Source of the DNA: Halobacillus mangrovi
GTDB lineage: Bacteria > Bacillota > Bacilli > Bacillales > Halobacillaceae
Direction: 5' to 3'
Length of the DNA stretch: 64,000 nucleotides
Assembly (NCBI RefSeq): GCF_002097535.1
Contig: NZ_CP020772.1
Coordinates: forward strand, 1,116,001 to 1,180,000
Shown: positions 51,613-59,827 of the stretch, in pieces
Numbering within the stretch: the first letter of the stretch is position 1
Layout: each line of letters starts with the position of its first letter
The notes under the pieces: model-generated
The model's input: the letters and a program-made list of their open reading frames with translations, nothing else
Told to the model about the DNA's origin: nothing
Databases searched by the model: none
Position numbers and translations under genes: made by a program

Positions 51613-52368
51613 TTGAAACCTTGGATTGGAATTACTGTACATGTAGATGACGGTAAGAGTGACGATTTATACCCACAACATCCTCTAATGTATATTGAAA
51701 GCGATTACATTAAAGCGATAGAAGTACATGGGATGCATCCAATTTTACTTCCAGTGTTAGATGATACGAGTGAAATTGAATCATATTTATCAAAATTGGA
51801 TGGTTTGTTAGTGACGGGAGGAGGTTATCTCAATCTTGATAAACCTCTACCTTCATCCCCTGACTTAAGCGGGACGGGAGACACTCGCTATTCATTTGAA
51901 TTCGTTTTGCTTCAACAGGCTTTAAACGCTGGTTTACCTATCCTGGGTGTTTGCCGTGGGATGCAGATGCTAAATGAAGTACACGGGGGTACACTGGAAA
52001 ACCTCTGCTCTGATCACCATCACCAAGAAGTTCTTGGCATAGAATCAGACATTCTTACACATTCCATTGAGTTGAAAAAGGAAAGCAAGTTATCGGAAAT
52101 CCTTGGATCAGATTATATAGATGTAAATTCAAGGCATCGTCAAAAAATTTTTTCACTTGGTAATGGTTTAAGGGAAGTTGGTTGGTCGAGTAAGGATAGA
52201 GTGATTGAGGCAATTGAGAGTGAGAACAAGTCTTGGGTATTTGGATTACAATTCCATCCTGAGCAATTATATAAAAGAGATCCCCGATGGTCTTCACTAT
52301 TTAATGATTTGAAACGTGCTGCCAAACAATATAGTCAAACTAAGTTGAAGAAAGAGAAGGTCTATTAA
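51613..52368 (+). CDS. Class-I glutamine amidotransferase-like hydrolase (peptidase C26, PuuD type)
   Basis: 251 aa from TTG 51613, after TAGGAGTG. The nucleophile cysteine is in LGVCRGMQMLNE and the histidine-glutamate pair in FGLQFHPEQLY; LLVTGGGYLN is the oxyanion region. PuuD enzymes remove gamma-glutamyl groups from gamma-glutamyl-aminobutyrate or similar amides. No PuuA-like ligase is nearby. It ends the operon with the TRAP-type permease. Confidence 0.88.
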   Translation: MKPWIGITVHVDDGKSDDLYPQHPLMYIESDYIKAIEVHGMHPILLPVLDDTSEIESYLSKLDGLLVTGGGYLNLDKPLPSSPDLSGTGDTRYSFEFVLLQQALNAGLPILGVCRGMQMLNEVHGGTLENLCSDHHHQEVLGIESDILTHSIELKKESKLSEILGSDYIDVNSRHRQKIFSLGNGLREVGWSSKDRVIEAIESENKSWVFGLQFHPEQLYKRDPRWSSLFNDLKRAAKQYSQTKLKKEKVY

Positions 52369-52417
52369 TTCTTGGGAGATCGATGATTTTTAACTCAAAA
52401 ACTGAACATTTTGGCAC

Positions 52418-52449
52418 AAAAAGCGCTTGAGATTAATCAAGCGCTTTTT
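52418..52449 (+). terminator. Intrinsic terminator, probably bidirectional
   Basis: AAAAAGCGCTTGA pairs with TCAAGCGCTTTTT across GATTAA. Both strands have T runs. It ends the TRAP-hydrolase operon. Confidence 0.9.
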
Positions 52450-52472
52450 GCTTTCTGGTATTAGTTTTGTGG

Positions 52473-52565
52473 CAGGTACCGAAATGATAGATTCCGGTAC
52501 CTGGCATCTAAAATGAAGCGAAGGGGTACCAGACACAGTGAAGTGATTACTGCGTACCTGGTACC
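52473..52565. repeat. GGTACC-type imperfect palindrome repeats
   Basis: CAGGTACCG (52473-52481) is the inverse of CGGTACCTG (52495-52503), and GGTACCAG (52525-52532) is the inverse of CTGGTACC (52558-52565). The second pair encloses CAGACACAGTGAAGTGATT. Similar palindromes with GTGCC/GGTACC arms are scattered between genes in Bacillaceae. No coding sequence. Confidence 0.65.
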
Positions 52566-52581
52566 GCAAAATAAGAGGATA

Positions 52582-53034
52582 TCAAGGGTAGACTTCAAGT
52601 TCGTCAAGCTTACGAATAATAAGATGAATGATAATAAATCCACCGAGGTACATCAAAAACGTGTAAAAGAAGTTCCACTTTTCATGATAGGACAAAGTGT
52701 GAATTAAAGTAGCAATATATTCTACTCCTGTCATACCAAGGACAAATAGTGGATAAACCCATAAAAGGCTTTTCTTTTTGTAATAGAGGAAATACGTAAA
52801 CCATACAGCCGATATCGTAAAGATGCCTAAATCGAGAAAGATCGTATCAACTAGCACAATATTTGATGAAGGGGAGATGCTCCAAAGACCGATTTGGATC
52901 CCGAGCTGGTTCAAAATTAGTGCAATGAGTGCAGCGAAGGGGGCTACTGTAAAAAAGAGTTTTGGTGTTCTTTTATACACATACCCAGCTGTTAACCACG
53001 GAATTACAAATCCTAGAACAATGATCAGTAACAT
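52582..53034 (-). CDS. Integral membrane protein (CBO0543-like)
   Basis: 150 aa with five predicted helices. The protein begins MLLIIVLGFVIPWLTAGYVY; LWVYPLFVLGMTGVEYIATL and the C-terminal IIRKLDELEVYP follow. It resembles the small CBO0543-type membrane family, of unknown function. A strong AAAAGGAGG ribosome site lies before the ATG. Confidence 0.7.
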   Translation of the reverse strand: MLLIIVLGFVIPWLTAGYVYKRTPKLFFTVAPFAALIALILNQLGIQIGLWSISPSSNIVLVDTIFLDLGIFTISAVWFTYFLYYKKKSLLWVYPLFVLGMTGVEYIATLIHTLSYHEKWNFFYTFLMYLGGFIIIHLIIRKLDELEVYP

Positions 53035-53180
53035 TTATCTCACCTCCTTTTCATACATCTTGCCTACAAATTCCTAGAAAATATACGTGGAAATAAAATG
53101 GAAATTGTCGAGTGTTGTCTTCCTCATCCATAGAAAGATATAGTAGAATGAAGGGATCAAGAGATAGGGAGGTCGTAAAC

Positions 53181-53567
53181 ATGAAGATAAATAAAATTCA
53201 TCATATAGCGATTATTTGTTCTGATTATGACAAGTCCAAACAATTCTATGTTGAGACTCTAGGGTTTAAAGTCGTAGAAGAGACTTATAGAGAAGAAAGG
53301 GACTCTTATAAGTTAGATCTAGCAATCGGAAATGAGTATTAGATCGAGCTGTTTTCTTTTCCAGACAGGCCTGAGCGACCAAGCTATCCCGAAGCACGAG
53401 GGTTAAGGCATCTGGCATTTGAAGTGGATGATGTAGAGGGTAGTAAAAGAGATCTTGAAAGGAAAGGAATCGAAGTGGAGCCAGTAAGAGTGGACGAGAT
53501 TACTGGTAAGAAGTTTACGTTCTTTCAAGACCCCGATGAGCTGCCTTTAGAATTATACGAGAGTTGA
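53181..53567 (+). pseudogene. VOC-family (YaeR-like) gene interrupted by an in-frame TAG
   Basis: The frame encodes KINKIHHIAIICSDYDKSKQ and later FYVETLGFKVV up to codon 53, then TAG (53340-53342), then continues in frame with IELFSFPDRPERPSYPEARG and LRHLAFEVDD to a TGA at 53565. The full reading would be 128 residues, the normal length for this lyase family. The metal ligands (His, Glu, His, Glu) are split by the stop. One substitution, CAG or AAG to TAG, is enough to explain it. GGGAGG precedes the ATG at 53181. Confidence 0.85.
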
Positions 53568-53649
53568 TTATCATAAAGAGATGGCAGGATTAAGGGGATA
53601 TTTAAAGAATAGGATAGTAAGTACTTAGGTCGCTACTAAGGAGGTTTTT

Positions 53650-54501
53650 ATGCCAACATCCATCTTAAAGGATAAAAGCCGTTTTGATTTAAACTATTAT
53701 GATGAATCAAAGACAGCGAATGCTTTCCATTCTCACTTTGAATATGAAGTCTACTATTTTCACAAGGGCAGCTGTACATATTTAATTGGAGATAAAATTT
53801 ATACGCTTTCTCCTGGAGATGTCATTCTGATGAATGGATTGACTCTACATCGCCCACGAGTGTTAAACAAGGAAGAGTATGTCCGTTCGACGATTCACTT
53901 TGATCCTGAATTTTTTAAGAAAATGCTGTCGGGAATGAGCATGGAATGCTTACTTCAACCGTTTATGGTTCTGAATTCCTGCCGTCTTCATTTGAACGCT
54001 GAACAGAAGGAAGAATTTGAAGCTGCTCTAAAGCGGATGGATGAATTCAATAATGAGAAAACCGAAATTTCCACGTACCGTTTCCAGCTTGCATTTGTAG
54101 AATTGCTTACTATTTTGTATGCGTTTACAAAAGAAGCTATGGAAAATCAGCATAAAGCAGAAGATACGTCTGATCAGGCAGACCATGTTCAGCAGGTCAT
54201 TTCTTTTATTGAATCCCATTACATGGAGGACCTTAGCTTAGAAAGACTTGAACAAGAACTGCATTTCAGCAAATATTACTTATCAAAGATCTTTAAGAAG
54301 GTCACAGGTTTTACGGTTTTTCACTATGTTTATCATCGAAGAATTAATCAAGCGAAAATCGTTTTTCTATTGGGGCCTTCCAGTCGAGTGACAGATGTAA
54401 GTTTTAATGTGGGCTTCAAACACCCGGCTCATTTTAGCCGAGTGTTCAAGAAGCTGACGGGGGTAAGTCCTGAACAGTACAAAAAGAGTATCTATTCTTA
54501 A
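53650..54501 (+). CDS. AraC-family regulator with cupin sensor domain
   Basis: 283 aa. The N-terminal cupin (about 20-120) includes FHSHFEYEVYYFHKGSCTYL and LSPGDVILMNGLTLHRP. The C-terminal AraC domain is SLERLEQELHFSKYYLSKIF and SSRVTDVSFNVGFKHPAHFS. It probably senses a sugar and activates the glycoside genes that follow. AAGGAGG precedes the ATG. Confidence 0.92.
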   Translation: MPTSILKDKSRFDLNYYDESKTANAFHSHFEYEVYYFHKGSCTYLIGDKIYTLSPGDVILMNGLTLHRPRVLNKEEYVRSTIHFDPEFFKKMLSGMSMECLLQPFMVLNSCRLHLNAEQKEEFEAALKRMDEFNNEKTEISTYRFQLAFVELLTILYAFTKEAMENQHKAEDTSDQADHVQQVISFIESHYMEDLSLERLEQELHFSKYYLSKIFKKVTGFTVFHYVYHRRINQAKIVFLLGPSSRVTDVSFNVGFKHPAHFSRVFKKLTGVSPEQYKKSIYS

Positions 54502-54589
54502 GTTAGAAGTGTATGACTATTCAATGGATTTGGGGTCATCACTTTTTACATGACCTATAAAACTACTAAACTTTTTGGAGGAGTTTACT

Positions 54590-55240
54590 ATGCAGAAGAA
54601 GTGCAAGGTAAAACAGCGAAACGAAAATGAAAGAACTTTAGAATATCTGTTACACCTGCCAGAGGATTATGATCAAAACACGGATAAACAGTGGCCTTTG
54701 ATTCTTTTCTTACATGGAAGAGGAGAAAGCGGAACAGATTTAGAACGTGTAAAAAGGCAAGGACTCCCGAAAGAAATTGAAGAAGGAGGAGAGTTTCCTT
54801 TCATTATCGCTTCTCCCCAATGCTCAGCGGATTCCTACTGGACAAAGGAATTAGAACCTTTGGAAAGTCTGTTATCTGAAATTCAAGCCAACTATAACGT
54901 AGATCAGTCCAGGATTTATTTAACCGGGTTGAGTATGGGAGGATTTGGAACGTGGCATCTTTCTGCACGATCACCTGAGACTTTTGCGGCTATTGCGCCT
55001 GTGTGTGGTGGTGGAGAAGTAGAAAAGGCTGAAGCGATTAAGGATATCCCTGCGTGGGTTTTCCATGGGGATCAAGATGATATCGTTCCTATAGAAAGGT
55101 CTGTAGAGATGGTGGAGGCCATAAAAAGACATGGCGGAGACATTCACTTTACGGTTTATGAGGGTGTGGGGCATGACTCATGGACCGAGACATACCGCAA
55201 TCCAAAGTTATATGAGTGGCTCCTTCAGTATTCGAAATAG
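54590..55240 (+). CDS. Alpha/beta-hydrolase esterase
   Basis: 216 aa from ATG 54590, which follows GGAGGAG; the upstream in-frame start at 54575 overlaps the site. The oxyanion segment is LFLHGRGESG, the nucleophile serine lies in TGLSMGGFGTW, the aspartate in HGDQDDIVP and the histidine in GVGHDSW. It resembles the dienelactone hydrolase/phospholipase group found beside glycoside genes, where it may remove acyl groups from sugars. No signal peptide. Confidence 0.9.
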   Translation: MQKKCKVKQRNENERTLEYLLHLPEDYDQNTDKQWPLILFLHGRGESGTDLERVKRQGLPKEIEEGGEFPFIIASPQCSADSYWTKELEPLESLLSEIQANYNVDQSRIYLTGLSMGGFGTWHLSARSPETFAAIAPVCGGGEVEKAEAIKDIPAWVFHGDQDDIVPIERSVEMVEAIKRHGGDIHFTVYEGVGHDSWTETYRNPKLYEWLLQYSK

Positions 55241-55403
55241 TATTTCCTTGGTTTTATTGTAAGAGATAGGCTTTATTCTTTAAGTGAGAGGCGGGGATGG
55301 ATGGGAAACCACTCGTTTGCAGGTAAGTGAATCGTTTCTTGAAAAAACCTTTCCCCTTAATTAAACAACGAAAAATATAATATAGGCCAATGAGAGTTAA
55401 ATC

Positions 55404-55450
55404 AAAAGGTGCATCGGTTAATGGGAGAAAAGCCGAGGCATCTTTTTTTA
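55404..55450 (+). terminator. Intrinsic terminator before the isomerase gene
   Basis: AAAAGGTGC-TCGG pairs with CCGA-GCATCTTTT with one mismatch, followed by T residues. A TATAAT at 55376-55381 lies just upstream, so the hairpin could sit in the leader of the next operon or end the esterase transcript. No -35 box is clear. Confidence 0.7.
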
Positions 55451-55490
55451 TTTATGTTAAAAGGTAGGAATCAAAGAGAGGAGGATACAA

Positions 55491-56342
55491 ATGAAATTTT
55501 CGGTTTTTACGGTGATGACTCCAGATTTAAAACCTAAAGCACTGGTTTCAGCTTTAAAAGAATTCGGCTATGACGGGGTGGAATGGCGTTGTCAGGTGCC
55601 ACCAGATAACGTGCAGCAGGATCCCCCAAGCTTTTGGGGAAACAATTTAGCAACTCTTTCCCCTTACAGTGTGGACGAGCAGCTTGAGGATATTCGTACA
55701 TGGACGACTAGGGAGGGAATTGAAACGCTCTCTGTCACTCCCTATTTAACTTGCGGTGATTTAGATGAAACCGAACGAGTTTTACGAATGGCAAGGAAAT
55801 TAGGTGCTTCCATGATCAGGCTTGGTGTCCCCCGGTATGATCGTTCTGTCCATTACACGGATCTCTACGAAAAAGCTGTGCGTTATTTAAGCGAGTGCGA
55901 GCAGCTGTGTAAGCACTATGGTGTGAAGGGGCTTGTAGAAACCCACCATGACACGATTGCTCCAAGCGCAAGCTTAGCTTATCGACTAGTAAAATCTTTT
56001 GACCCTCATTATATTGGAGTCTTGTATGATCCAGGAAACATGGTGCATGAAGGGTATGAAAACTACCGGATGGGACTGGAACTATTAGGTCCTTATTTGG
56101 CGCACGTCCATGCTAAAAATGCGGCATGGAAACATAACGAATCCAGGCAGAGTTGGGAGGTCGTTTGGACTTCTTTTTCTGATGGGACCGTTGATTGGAA
56201 GCGGGTGTTAAAGGATTTGAAAGCTGTTGGTTACGACGGTTTTATCGGAATGGAAGACTTTAGTCAAACGTATCCAACAAAAGAAGCTTTAATAAAGGAT
56301 ATCGCGTACGTGAAGGGCTTGTTGGAAGAAGTATATGAATGA
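55491..56342 (+). CDS. Sugar phosphate isomerase/epimerase family protein (xylose isomerase-like TIM barrel)
   Basis: 283 aa AP2Ec barrel. KEFGYDGVEWR at the N-terminus, VETHHDTIAPSASLAYR, LYDPGNMVHEG, and AHVHAKNA provide the usual metal ligands (Glu, Asp, His, Glu). Members isomerise sugars or act on keto-sugar intermediates. Together with two Gfo/Idh/MocA proteins it suggests oxidation and rearrangement of a sugar. AGGAGG precedes the ATG. Confidence 0.9.
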   Translation: MKFSVFTVMTPDLKPKALVSALKEFGYDGVEWRCQVPPDNVQQDPPSFWGNNLATLSPYSVDEQLEDIRTWTTREGIETLSVTPYLTCGDLDETERVLRMARKLGASMIRLGVPRYDRSVHYTDLYEKAVRYLSECEQLCKHYGVKGLVETHHDTIAPSASLAYRLVKSFDPHYIGVLYDPGNMVHEGYENYRMGLELLGPYLAHVHAKNAAWKHNESRQSWEVVWTSFSDGTVDWKRVLKDLKAVGYDGFIGMEDFSQTYPTKEALIKDIAYVKGLLEEVYE

Positions 56343-56370
56343 TCGATTACGGTAAAAGGAGTGGATAAAT

Positions 56371-57531
56371 ATGAATCAAGTACGGATCGGAATTATTGGT
56401 ATGGGAAATATGGGGACCATTCACGCCAAGTCCTTACTTAACGAGGAAATTGAGGGAGCGAAACTAACCGCTGTTTTGGAAGTTAGAAAAGAAAGACTCG
56501 AAGATTTACAAGAAAACCTTGGGGATGATATCAAGGTGTTTGCGGATGAAGATGCTTTTTTAAAATCGGGCTCCGTTGACGCTGTGCTGATCGCCACGCC
56601 ACATTATGATCATGCTTCCTTAGCTATTAAGGCTTTTAAGCATCGTCTGCATGTGTTGTGTGAGAAACCTGTGGGCGTTTATACGAAACAAGTCCGGGAA
56701 ATGAATGAAGCTGCGAAATCCAGCAATCTTACTTTTTCCGTAATGTATAACCAGCGAACGAATCCTGTTTATCAAAAGGTGCGTGACCTGATTCAAACCA
56801 ACGAATTGGGAGAGATAAGGCGGATCAACTGGCTGATCACAAGCTGGTACCGGGCGCAAAGCTACTACGATTCTGGGGGGTGGCGTGCGACATGGGCTGG
56901 AGAAGGCGGTGGAGTCTTGATTAACCAATGCCCCCACCAATTGGATTTGTGGCAATGGATGACGGGAATGATGCCGACTCGCATGAGGGCGTTTTGTTAT
57001 TTTGGTAAGCATCGCAATATAGAAGTGGAAGATGACGTCACCGCTTTTACTGAATATGAGAACGGTGCGACAGGTGTCTTCATTACTTCAACAGGAGAAG
57101 CACCAGGGACAAATCGATTAGAGATCTCTGGGGATCGCGGAAAAATAGTGGTTGAAGATAACAAACTGACCTTCTGGAGGCTGCGCGTCCCAGAACCGGA
57201 ATTTAATAAAGACTATAAGGGTGGATTTGGCAGTCCGGAAACATGGAAGTGTGAGCTTCCAGTGGAAGGAGTTGAAACGGGACATAAAGGAATCACGCAA
57301 AATTTTGTTGATGCGATCCGCAAAGGAACACCGCTTCTTGCACCTGGAGAAGAAGGCATTCTTGGACTGACTCTTTCTAATGCCATGCAGTTATCGACGT
57401 GGGAAGATGATTGGGTGACTTTCCCTATTGATGAAGACCTTTACTATCACCATTTACAAGAAAAAATTAAAAATTCAACGATGGTTAAACATAATCATCA
57501 CATTGTATTAAATGTAGAGGGCACTCATTAA
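56371..57531 (+). CDS. Gfo/Idh/MocA-family oxidoreductase
   Basis: 386 aa. The NAD(P) motif is IGIIGMGNMGTIHAKSLL, followed by VLIATPHYDHASLAIKAF and the sugar-binding lysine motif CEKPVG. The C-terminal beta domain contains GGWRATWAGEGGGVLINQCP with HQLDLWQW. It oxidises or reduces a sugar, probably a 3-hydroxyl. AAAAGGAG precedes the ATG. Confidence 0.93.
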   Translation: MNQVRIGIIGMGNMGTIHAKSLLNEEIEGAKLTAVLEVRKERLEDLQENLGDDIKVFADEDAFLKSGSVDAVLIATPHYDHASLAIKAFKHRLHVLCEKPVGVYTKQVREMNEAAKSSNLTFSVMYNQRTNPVYQKVRDLIQTNELGEIRRINWLITSWYRAQSYYDSGGWRATWAGEGGGVLINQCPHQLDLWQWMTGMMPTRMRAFCYFGKHRNIEVEDDVTAFTEYENGATGVFITSTGEAPGTNRLEISGDRGKIVVEDNKLTFWRLRVPEPEFNKDYKGGFGSPETWKCELPVEGVETGHKGITQNFVDAIRKGTPLLAPGEEGILGLTLSNAMQLSTWEDDWVTFPIDEDLYYHHLQEKIKNSTMVKHNHHIVLNVEGTH

Positions 57532-57552
57532 ACAAAAAGGAGGGAAATTAGC

Positions 57553-58629
57553 ATGGACAAAAATGACGGCATGAATTATGCGCCAAAAGGAAAACCGAAT
57601 CGCGTGGTCGCGCAAGGTGAATTTGTTTTTGCAGCGACCGCTTTAGATCATGGTCACATTTATGGCATGTGTAATGGACTATTGGAAGCTGGAGCCGATC
57701 TGAAATGGGTGTATGATTCAGATCTAGAAAAAGTTCAACCATTTCTCAAAGCTTTTCCAGATGTAAAAGTAGCTTCTTCGGAAGAGGAAATTATGAACGA
57801 TCCTGAAGTAAGATTAATTGCTGGCGCTGCCATTCCTTCTAAACGTTGTGAACTCGGCTTACGAGCGATGGATCATGGCAAAGATTACTTCACAGATAAA
57901 ACGCCGTTTACGACGATGGAGCAATTGGAATCAGCGAGACAGAAAACCGAAGAAACAGGCCGAAAATACATGGTCTATTATAGTGAGCGATTACATGTGG
58001 AAAGTGCGGTTTTCGCCGACCAGTTAATTAAGGAAGGGGCTATTGGCAGAGTGATTCAAGTTACAGGTTTTGGTCCACATCGCTTGAATGCATCAAGCCG
58101 TCCGAAGTGGTTTTTTGAAAAAGAATCCTATGGGGGCATTCTCTGTGATATCGGCAGTCATCAAATCGAACAATTTTTGCACTATGCATCGTGCCATGAT
58201 GCCCAGGTGATGCACAGTAAAGTGGCGAACTACCATTCTAAAGAAGATTATCCTGAACTTGAGGACTACGGGGATGCAACGCTGGTCGGAGATAATGGGG
58301 CCACTCAATACTTCCGGGTTGACTGGTTTACTCCCGCAGGATTAGGGACGTGGGGAGACGGCCGGACATTTATTGTCGGCACTGAAGGGACGATTGAAAT
58401 CAGGAAGTATATTGATCTTGCCAGAGATGAGAGTCCTGATCATTTGTATCTTGTGAATGAACAAGGAGAAAAGCACTATGCTCTCCACGGACAGGTCGGC
58501 TATCCTTTTTTCGGTGAATTCATCCTCGATTGCATTCACCGGACTGAAAACGCCATGACTCAAGCACATGCTTTTAAAGCTGCTGAGCTTTGTTTGAAAG
58601 CACAGGAATTGGCTGTGAGAGTAGAATAG
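57553..58629 (+). CDS. Second Gfo/Idh/MocA-family oxidoreductase
   Basis: 358 aa. The nucleotide-binding start is less regular (FAATALDHGHIYGMCNGLLE, with glycines shifted), but FTDKTPFTT replaces the usual EKP, GGILCDIGSHQIEQFLHYA is conserved and the C-terminal domain is normal. The unusual TDKTPF motif suggests a different partner or a subfamily with altered activity. It starts 21 bases after its paralogue, with AGGAGGGA. Confidence 0.9.
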   Translation: MDKNDGMNYAPKGKPNRVVAQGEFVFAATALDHGHIYGMCNGLLEAGADLKWVYDSDLEKVQPFLKAFPDVKVASSEEEIMNDPEVRLIAGAAIPSKRCELGLRAMDHGKDYFTDKTPFTTMEQLESARQKTEETGRKYMVYYSERLHVESAVFADQLIKEGAIGRVIQVTGFGPHRLNASSRPKWFFEKESYGGILCDIGSHQIEQFLHYASCHDAQVMHSKVANYHSKEDYPELEDYGDATLVGDNGATQYFRVDWFTPAGLGTWGDGRTFIVGTEGTIEIRKYIDLARDESPDHLYLVNEQGEKHYALHGQVGYPFFGEFILDCIHRTENAMTQAHAFKAAELCLKAQELAVRVE

Positions 58630-58708
58630 CCAAAGATGGTAATAAATTCTCAATATTAGTACTAAACGCTCAAAAAACGACAAACCGGAAAAAATTCTGA
58701 AAATTATA

Positions 58709-58756
58709 TTGTAATCGCTTTCCTTACTGGTTATAATACTATTGAAACGTTTCAAT
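58709..58756 (+). promoter_or_regulatory. Promoter and perfect LacI-type operator of the lacI-GH35 operon
   Basis: TTGTAA (58709-58714), 17 bases, TATAAT (58732-58737). Four bases later is ATTGAAACGTTTCAAT (58741-58756), a perfect 16-bp palindrome with the central CG typical of LacI-family sites. The adjacent regulator is the likely ligand. Confidence 0.85.
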
Positions 58757-58799
58757 AAACTATTAATAGTTGCCTTAGAGGTAGAGAAGAGGGAAAGAG

Positions 58800-59768
58800 T
58801 TGTCTACGTTAAAAGATGTTGCAAAAAAGGCTAATGTAAGTGTAGCCACTGCATCCTATGTCATGAACGACAGTAAGCTGATTACTCAGCCGACCAAAGA
58901 CAAGGTGTTACTGGCAGCAAAAGAACTCGGCTATCGACCAAATAGAAACGCTAAAAATCTGAAAAAAAGCAAAACCAATATTATCGGTTTTTTCTTAAGT
59001 GGATTTACAGGACCGTTCTTCAACGAAATATTAGAAGGCATACAAGATACGGTGATTGAAGAAGGATATGAGATGGTGGTTTGCGCTTCAGATGATAAAC
59101 ACCGTCTGCTCGTAGAACGATACGTAGATGGAGCGATCATCCTTAACTATCACATTAGCAATGAGTTATTAACCAGTTTAGCTAGCGATAAGTTCCCGAT
59201 GGTTGTGTTAGACCGCGAGCTGGACAATCCCTACATCGATGAAGTTCTCCTTCCCAACAAACTAGGGATTGACCAGTCTGTAAATCATCTCGTCGAGCAA
59301 GGTCATCAGCGAATCGGTTTTATCGCTGGTTCTGAAGAATCTTATGATGGTGAAAAGCGCTTGGAAGGATTTAAAGAATCGCTTTCAAAAAGAGGACTAA
59401 CTTTTCATGAGTCTGATTTAATACGTGCTGATTTTACAGAAATCAGCGGAATGTTCGGGATGATGGACTACCTGGATAACCATGACGACTATCCGACCGC
59501 TTTTGTATCAGCTAACGATGAAATGGCGATGGGGGCGATTAAGGCCGTCCAACATAGAGGTTTGAAGGTCCCTGAACAGATTGCCTTCGTCGGGTTTGAT
59601 GACATCGACCTGGCCCAATATTTTCAACCGTCCTTATCGACAGTTAGAGTTCAGAAAAAGCTATGGGGACGAACCGCTGCCGAATCGTTGTTCCGAATGC
59701 TTGAGAAGAAATCTGGTGTAGAAGGTGAACAAATTCCAATTGAATTTGTTCCACGTTCATCAAGCTGA
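58800..59768 (+). CDS. LacI-family transcriptional regulator
   Basis: 322 aa. The N-terminal DNA-binding domain is STLKDVAKKANVSVATASYV with the hinge helix KELGYRPNRNAKNLKKSKT. The C-terminal domain is periplasmic-binding-protein-like, with GFIAGSEESYDGEKRLEGF and FVGFDDIDLAQYFQPSLSTV. The start is TTG after GAGGGAAAG. It probably represses its own operon through the palindrome at 58741 and responds to a galactoside-like sugar. Confidence 0.93.
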   Translation: MSTLKDVAKKANVSVATASYVMNDSKLITQPTKDKVLLAAKELGYRPNRNAKNLKKSKTNIIGFFLSGFTGPFFNEILEGIQDTVIEEGYEMVVCASDDKHRLLVERYVDGAIILNYHISNELLTSLASDKFPMVVLDRELDNPYIDEVLLPNKLGIDQSVNHLVEQGHQRIGFIAGSEESYDGEKRLEGFKESLSKRGLTFHESDLIRADFTEISGMFGMMDYLDNHDDYPTAFVSANDEMAMGAIKAVQHRGLKVPEQIAFVGFDDIDLAQYFQPSLSTVRVQKKLWGRTAAESLFRMLEKKSGVEGEQIPIEFVPRSSS

Positions 59769-59827
59769 AAGGGGGTGTAAGTATCCAAGTCGAAAGGGAA
59801 AAGATCATCATTAATGGAAAAGAAACC

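Noticed and set aside
52473..52565. CRISPR repeat
   Set aside because: Only two dissimilar inverted-repeat pairs, no regular spacer spacing and no cas genes.
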